From assembly GCA_964450715.1 (NCBI GenBank), contig CAYVFC010000004.1, forward strand, positions 46,255 through 110,254: DNA of 64,000 bases, given 5' to 3'. Source of the DNA: CAYVFC01 sp964450715 (GTDB lineage: Bacteria > Myxococcota_A > Polyangia > Polyangiales > JAFGIB01). Under the pieces are notes generated by a model. That model saw nothing but the letters and a program-made list of their open reading frames with translations, was not told the DNA's origin and did no database searches. Position numbers and translations under genes: made by a program. Positions within the stretch are counted from its first letter, which is position 1. The number at the start of each line of letters is the position of its first letter. This document shows, one piece after another, positions 60,155 through 64,000 of the stretch.

Positions 60155-61222
60155 TTACGACCGTACGCCCAACCTCTCGAGCTCTTCCCGCGCGCGTTGT
60201 CCCGCCTCCCCGCGTGCGCGAGAGAGCACCCGCAGGCCCTGCAGGGCTCTGTCGCTGCAGGGCGCCAGGGCGGCCAGCGAACCGGCCAGAAGCCCGGTGT
60301 CCACCCGACGCGGTCGCCGGGCCAACCGCTCCAGCTCGGGTGCGAGCTCGGTTATTCCCAGCTCGCCCGCAATCTGTACGGCGTAACTGCGCGCATCTGC
60401 GCGCCAGGCGGTGAGCAGCTTGCGCAGGATCGCCACCCCGCGAGGGTCTTCCAGCACGACCAGCGTACGCGCGGCCGCGGCCCTGGCGGCCAGCGGCAAG
60501 AACAACCCGCCGGCCACCGCTGCCACGAGGTCGGCTGACTGTCGGTCCCGCAGCTCGGCCAGGGCGTGCAGCGCGTCGAACAGGGCCGAGGGATCGGCAA
60601 GGGCCTGCCGTAGCTGCGGCACCCCGGCGTCGTCTTTCATTCCGGCCAGGGCCAACGCTGCCTCACGGCCGACCTCGGGATCCGGGTCTGACAGGGCGGC
60701 TCGCAGGATCTTGCGCGCGCGATCGCCCCCGATCAGGCCCAGGGAATAGGTCGCGTTGGCGCGCACCCTGGGGTCGTCGTCCGACGCCAGTCGGGCCACT
60801 TCATCGACGACCTGCTCGGGGCTGAGCCGCGCGCAGCACTCGACCGCCTGGAACCTGACCTCGGCGTGCGGGCTGGACATCGCGCGGCGAAGCGCGCGCG
60901 CGGCCTCGGGTCCACCGGTGCGAAAGAGCGCCAGCACGGCGTTTTCCCTGACTGCACCGTCGTCGTCGTTCAGCCGCGCGACCAGCGCTGCGGTCGCCCA
61001 CTCAGAGGCGAGCGTTCCCAGAGAACGCACGGCCGCGCAGCGTACCGGCGGCTCGGGATCGGCGACGAGCACGAGCAGGGCCTCGACCGCCTCGTGCAGC
61101 CGGTCCGTCTCGGGATCCGCCAGCCGCTCGGCCGCCGCCAGTCGCGACTGCAAGGTCCTGGCCCGCGCGTCGCGCAGCGCGGCCCTGAAGGTAGGGCGTG
61201 CCGGAGGGATCAGCGGATTCAT
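60155..61222 (-). CDS. HEAT-repeat protein
   Basis: Cytoplasmic all-helical protein of 355 aa composed of HEAT-like repeats of about 31 residues, for example PPVRCAAVRSLGTLASEWATAALVARLNDDD, DDPRVRANATYSLGLIGGDRARKILRAALSD and DPDPEVGREAALALAGMKDDAGVPQLRQAL. Repeats of this kind bind proteins or phycobilin lyase-type substrates; no specific role can be assigned. It ends close to the repeat array and lies 21 bases downstream of holB on the same strand. Confidence 0.88.
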   Translation of the reverse strand: MNPLIPPARPTFRAALRDARARTLQSRLAAAERLADPETDRLHEAVEALLVLVADPEPPVRCAAVRSLGTLASEWATAALVARLNDDDGAVRENAVLALFRTGGPEAARALRRAMSSPHAEVRFQAVECCARLSPEQVVDEVARLASDDDPRVRANATYSLGLIGGDRARKILRAALSDPDPEVGREAALALAGMKDDAGVPQLRQALADPSALFDALHALAELRDRQSADLVAAVAGGLFLPLAARAAAARTLVVLEDPRGVAILRKLLTAWRADARSYAVQIAGELGITELAPELERLARRPRRVDTGLLAGSLAALAPCSDRALQGLRVLSRARGEAGQRAREELERLGVRS

Positions 61223-61243
61223 CCGAGTTACCTGTTCGCCGCT

Positions 61244-62245
61244 TCAAGCTGACCCCAGAGCGAAGAGCATCGCATCCATCGCCAGCTCGGTGTTCGCATT
61301 ACGTTCCAGGCTCTCTGCCGCGCGGTGGACGAGCTCGGCGCGTTCGGCCGCCCGTCCAGCGCCCAGGCCGGCCGCCCGTCGGTCGAACGACCCCTCGCCG
61401 CGCTCGGCCGGGAACCATTGCAGCTCCGGGGTTAGGCCGAGCGAAGCAGCGGCCAGGTCCCGGTAGTAACGGGCAAGCGTATCCAGGACGAGCGGCAGGT
61501 CGTCGTCGCGGGCCAGCTCGGCGGCCAGGTCGACCAAGGGACCGGGCTCGGCCCGCTCGACCGCCGCGTCGATGCGCAGCGCCAACTCGACCAAGCCCAG
61601 CGCTTTATCCCCCTGTCCGAGGTCCATCGCGCGGTCGGCCCGCCCGCTGGCCAGGACCGCGGCAGAACGGGCCACCCTTTCGTCGAGCTGCTGGGCGGCC
61701 AGTATCCTCTCGATCGCTTCGGCCGGGAGCGGGCCGAAGCGGACGCGCTGGCAGCGGGAGCGGATGGTCGCCAGTAGCCGGTCGGGTCGTTCTGCCAGCA
61801 GGAGGAAATGGATGCCCGGGCGGGGCTCTTCCAGGCTTTTTAACAGCGCGTTGGCCGCCTGGGCGTGCTGCTCGGGAAAGGAGACGTCGGCCTGCGGGAA
61901 GATGAGAAAGGCCCGCTTGCTCTCGAAGGGCGCGAACTTGGTGAAGGGCAGTATCTCGTCGCGGATCACCTCGACCTGAATATTCCGGTTTCCCTCTTGC
62001 CTTGGCTCGTATACCCGTACGTCCGGGTGGTTGACCGAGAGCACCCGCTTGCAAGTTTCACAGGTCCCGCAGCCCGGTTCGGCCCGGCGGCAGAGGGCCG
62101 TGCAGGCCAGGGCCATGGCGGTCTTTTGCTTGCCCACGCCCCCTGGACCCTCGAACAGGTAGGCCTGAGCCAGCTGTTGCCCGGCCAGCGCACCGCGCAG
62201 CGCCGAGACCGGCCCCTGCTGCGCCAGGATGTCGTCGAGCAGCAT
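61244..62245 (-). CDS. holB: DNA polymerase III, delta' subunit
   Basis: Clamp-loader ATPase-like subunit of 333 aa. MLLDDILAQQGPVSALRGAL, the P-loop EGPGGVGKQKTAMAL, the four-cysteine zinc module C-(x)8-C-(x)2-C-(x)2-C in CRRAEPGCGTCETC, ANALLKSLEEP and the sensor SRC motif in IRSRCQRV identify it as delta'. The ATG at 62245 comes one base after the stop of the TetR-type gene, so the two are coupled. In many bacteria tmk lies just upstream; here a TetR gene takes its place. Confidence 0.93.
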   Translation of the reverse strand: MLLDDILAQQGPVSALRGALAGQQLAQAYLFEGPGGVGKQKTAMALACTALCRRAEPGCGTCETCKRVLSVNHPDVRVYEPRQEGNRNIQVEVIRDEILPFTKFAPFESKRAFLIFPQADVSFPEQHAQAANALLKSLEEPRPGIHFLLLAERPDRLLATIRSRCQRVRFGPLPAEAIERILAAQQLDERVARSAAVLASGRADRAMDLGQGDKALGLVELALRIDAAVERAEPGPLVDLAAELARDDDLPLVLDTLARYYRDLAAASLGLTPELQWFPAERGEGSFDRRAAGLGAGRAAERAELVHRAAESLERNANTELAMDAMLFALGSA

Positions 62246-62246
62246 G

Positions 62247-62882
62247 TTACCGCCGCAAGAGCTCTTTTGGTGCCTCACGCATGGACGCCTCGAACTCGAA
62301 CAGCGAGGCCGCCAGCAGCTCGAACGCGTCGAGCAATTCCTCTTCCGTGGTCGCCTCCGGGTCTACGATGTGCTGCATGAGGAAACCGTCGAGAAACGCG
62401 TGCATGATGCGGGCGATCGAATCCAGCGGCAGCTTCGGCTTCAGCCCCACCTTGAGCAGGTTTGCCTGCAGGTGCTCCCGCACCTGTGCGGCCGCGAAGC
62501 GGTAGTACTCGGCCAGCGGTTCGCGCAGCTTGCGGTCGTGCAGGCTCTGTGCGAGCAGGTCGGCCACTACCGCTGCCTCGTCCGAGAGCTCGGCGCGCAC
62601 GCGCCACAGCTTGAGCAGCGAGGAGCGCAAGGCGGTCAAGGGTTTCTCGCCCTCGGTCCACACCTCCCGGGTTCGATTCGCAACCGCGTCACAAGCGTTT
62701 TTCACCACCACTGTCATCAGTGCTTCCTTGGTAGGGAAGTGGTAGTGGACCGCGCCCTTGGACATGCCCGCCTCGGTAGCGATGTCCATCAGGCTGGTGT
62801 GGGCATAACCCTGGCGGGCGAGCACGCGGGTTGCGGCTTCGACGATATGGGCCACGCTGATATCGGATTTCTTGTATCGCAT
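62247..62882 (-). CDS. TetR/AcrR family transcriptional regulator
   Basis: Regulator of 211 aa. The N-terminal helix-turn-helix (about residues 5-50) has VEAATRVLARQGYAHTSLMDIATEAGMSKGAVHYHFPTKEALM, the classic TetR signature. The helical C-terminal ligand domain resembles the BetI/TetR_C_6 group. No transporter or dehydrogenase target gene is adjacent. It is divergent from mazG with overlapping upstream regions, so it may control itself and mazG, but no operator palindrome was found. Confidence 0.92.
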   Translation of the reverse strand: MRYKKSDISVAHIVEAATRVLARQGYAHTSLMDIATEAGMSKGAVHYHFPTKEALMTVVVKNACDAVANRTREVWTEGEKPLTALRSSLLKLWRVRAELSDEAAVVADLLAQSLHDRKLREPLAEYYRFAAAQVREHLQANLLKVGLKPKLPLDSIARIMHAFLDGFLMQHIVDPEATTEEELLDAFELLAASLFEFEASMREAPKELLRR

Positions 62883-62946
62883 CTGTGACAGCCAAGGTGC
62901 CGGGTTGTCCGATTGGCGTCAAGTCGCTAAGAACGGTTCCCATACC

Positions 62947-63786
62947 ATGACAGCGCCCTCCGAAGAACGCGGGGACGACTCCCGTCCCGAGGCAGCACCT
63001 GGCGAACAACGCGGCGACAATATCTCGCGCTTGGTCCAAATCATGAGGCGCTTGCTCGCGCCTGGCGGCTGCCCCTGGGACCGCGAGCAGACGCTCCAGT
63101 CGTTGCGCACCTACGTGATCGAGGAGGCCTACGAGGTCGTGGATGCCATCGACAAGGGAGCGCCCGAGTCGCTGTGTGAGGAGTTGGGGGACCTTCTGTT
63201 GCAGATCGTGTTTCAGGCCGAGCTCGCCAGGGCGCAGGGGTGGTTCGGTCTTGACGACGTGATCGATTCGATCTGTGAGAAGCTGGTGCGCCGCCATCCG
63301 CACGTTTTCGCCGACACGGAGCTTTCGACCTCCCGGGAGGTGATCCTCAACTGGGAGAAACTGAAGGCGGCCGAGAGAAAGCAGCACGGGATCGGGGTGC
63401 TCGATGGCGTGCCCGGTTCGCTACCCGCGCTGCTACGCGCCATGCGGGTGGGAGAGAAGGCGTCGCGGGTCGGCTTCGACTGGCCGGATGCGGCCGGCGC
63501 TCGCGAGAAACTCGACGAGGAGCTGGGCGAGATGGACCGCGCGTTCGAATCGGGAGATCCGGACGCGATACGGCGAGAGATAGGCGACGTGCTGTTCACC
63601 GTGGCCAACCTGGCGCGCAAGGCCAAGGTCGATCCGGAAGGGGCGCTGCGCGATACCTTGAGCCGGTTCACGCGCCGGATGAAGCGTGTGGAGACCGAGC
63701 TCAACGATTCGGGCCGCGATTTTGTCGGGATGACGGCCGAGCAGCTCGACGAACTCTGGTTGCGGGCGAAGAAGGCCGATCGGTAA
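62947..63786 (+). CDS. mazG: Nucleoside triphosphate pyrophosphohydrolase MazG
   Basis: All-alpha NTP pyrophosphohydrolase of 279 aa, which converts NTPs and dNTPs to monophosphates and lowers (p)ppGpp in E. coli. The first domain has LAPGGCPWDREQTLQSLRTYVIEEAYEVVDAI and the metal-binding EELGDLLLQIVFQAELA; RHPHVFAD follows, and the second domain has LDEELGEMDRAF and EIGDVLFTVANLARKAKVDPEGALR. I chose the ATG at 62947, although its ribosome site is weak; the family similarity begins about 25 residues later. A duplicated-arm terminator follows the stop. Confidence 0.94.
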   Translation: MTAPSEERGDDSRPEAAPGEQRGDNISRLVQIMRRLLAPGGCPWDREQTLQSLRTYVIEEAYEVVDAIDKGAPESLCEELGDLLLQIVFQAELARAQGWFGLDDVIDSICEKLVRRHPHVFADTELSTSREVILNWEKLKAAERKQHGIGVLDGVPGSLPALLRAMRVGEKASRVGFDWPDAAGAREKLDEELGEMDRAFESGDPDAIRREIGDVLFTVANLARKAKVDPEGALRDTLSRFTRRMKRVETELNDSGRDFVGMTAEQLDELWLRAKKADR

Positions 63787-63872
63787 AAAGTAAAAAGCGG
63801 GACGGTCCTAGTTTTCTAGTTTGCAATTAAAGTAAAAAGCGGGACGGTCCTAGTTTTCTAGTTTGCAATTAA
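63787..63872. repeat. Two tandem copies of a 42-bp repeat
   Basis: The unit starting AAAGTAAAAAGCGGGACGGT is present at 63787-63828 and again from 63829 to about 63872 without mismatch. Each copy carries the left arm of the hairpin completed at 63898-63912. Confidence 0.9.
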
Positions 63873-63926
63873 CCTCTCCGTCAGTTGTTAACTAGTTAAC
63901 TAGGACCGTCCCGGTTTTTGGTTTTT
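63841..63926 (+). terminator. Rho-independent-type terminator after mazG
   Basis: GGGACGGTCCTAGTT (63841-63855) pairs perfectly with AACTAGGACCGTCCC (63898-63912), a 15-bp stem followed by GGTTTTTGGTTTTTG. The duplicate left arm at about 63799-63813 could pair with the same right arm. A smaller palindrome GTTAACTAGTTAAC lies within the loop at 63887-63900. Confidence 0.7.
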
Positions 63927-64000
63927 GGGTTTTTGGGTTTTTGCAAATGCCGAACCTGCGCCCGCCGACGAGCCCAAGCCGTGGTGGGAACGGTTTCGCG
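63925..64000 (+). CDS. Possible 5' end of a gene running off the window
   Basis: After the terminator one frame is open to the window end and reads GFWVFANAEPAPADEPKPWWERFR-like residues, resembling the end of a signal peptide (VFANA) and the start of a mature exported protein. A TTG at 63925 is the only in-frame start candidate, and it lies within the T-rich terminator tail, so the call is weak. The fragment is too short for family assignment. Confidence 0.2.
   Translation, partial: MGFWVFANAEPAPADEPKPWWERFR

Noticed and set aside
63787..63872. Possible CRISPR or attachment site in the 42-bp repeat
   Set aside because: Only two adjacent copies without spacers, part of a hairpin terminator; no integrase or tRNA gene nearby.

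Overview
The window is a GC-rich scaffold fragment carrying 56 supported protein-coding genes, several repeat elements and one 100-N assembly gap. No tRNA, rRNA, CRISPR array, transposase or phage gene was seen. The gene content points to a Myxococcota-like (former deltaproteobacterial) bacterium. The clues are RpoN with HPF and RapZ, a PilZ protein of the myxobacterial TIGR02266 type, a secreted lipoprotein built from C-DNDCDG-DC repeats, a PEGA-type protein, a Ser/Thr kinase inside a type IV pilus locus, an FHA protein and several Gly/Pro-rich lipoproteins. This assignment is an inference from gene families.

Layout. 0-7.6 kb: a cysteine-less TlpA-like lipoprotein, rapZ, hpf and rpoN (minus strand), then a REC-GGDEF diguanylate cyclase, a DUF3467 protein, a PilZ protein, a Nudix hydrolase and a small basic protein. 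7.7-17.6 kb: a tightly packed plus-strand run (manA, UDP-galactopyranose-mutase-like flavoprotein, family 2 glycosyltransferase, polysaccharide deacetylase, FrhB-like iron-sulfur flavoprotein, iorA, iorB), followed by a membrane sulfatase/LTA-synthase-like enzyme. 17.7-25.9 kb: a beta-lactamase-like hydrolase, nitronate monooxygenase, glycerophosphodiesterase, carbamoyltransferase, TonB-type protein, FmdB zinc ribbon and a PAP2/AUR1-like membrane enzyme. 25.9-28.6 kb: two large inverted-repeat structures, the Cys/Asp repeat lipoprotein and another interspersed repeat. 28.6-33.6 kb (minus): uppP, manC, a phosphomannomutase gene and an acyl-CoA ligase. 33.8-37.5 kb: a secreted unknown, a NifU-type protein, an FHA/zinc-ribbon protein and a membrane unknown, with a third inverted-repeat element. 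37.7-40.2 kb: trpG-trpD-trpC. 40.3-52.2 kb (minus): a PEGA-like membrane protein, purM, purN, a flavoprotein, pilT, a TPR-type exported protein, a Ser/Thr kinase, pilC and pilS. 52.3-64 kb: an amidase, a TPR lipoprotein, a VWA lipoprotein, an AcpH-like protein, a DUF4015 glycosidase-like protein, rlmE, a solitary and divergent L3 gene, an 82-bp tandem repeat with the gap, a HEAT-repeat protein, holB, a TetR regulator, mazG and a repeat-built terminator.

How the genes work together. Envelope and glycan functions dominate: manA, the phosphomannomutase and manC together reach GDP-mannose, UppP recycles the undecaprenyl carrier, and the 7.7-17.6 kb cluster adds glycosyl transfer, deacetylation and a phosphotransferase/sulfatase-like enzyme. 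The most unusual arrangement is the coupling of that glycan block to an indolepyruvate:ferredoxin oxidoreductase and an FrhB-like protein in one operon, with an 11-G tract near the start of its first gene. A second point of interest is the pilus locus, where a membrane Ser/Thr kinase and an exported protein sit between pilT and pilC. The kinase shares a basic C-terminal tail ending in DNPY with the PEGA-like protein encoded upstream in the same direction.
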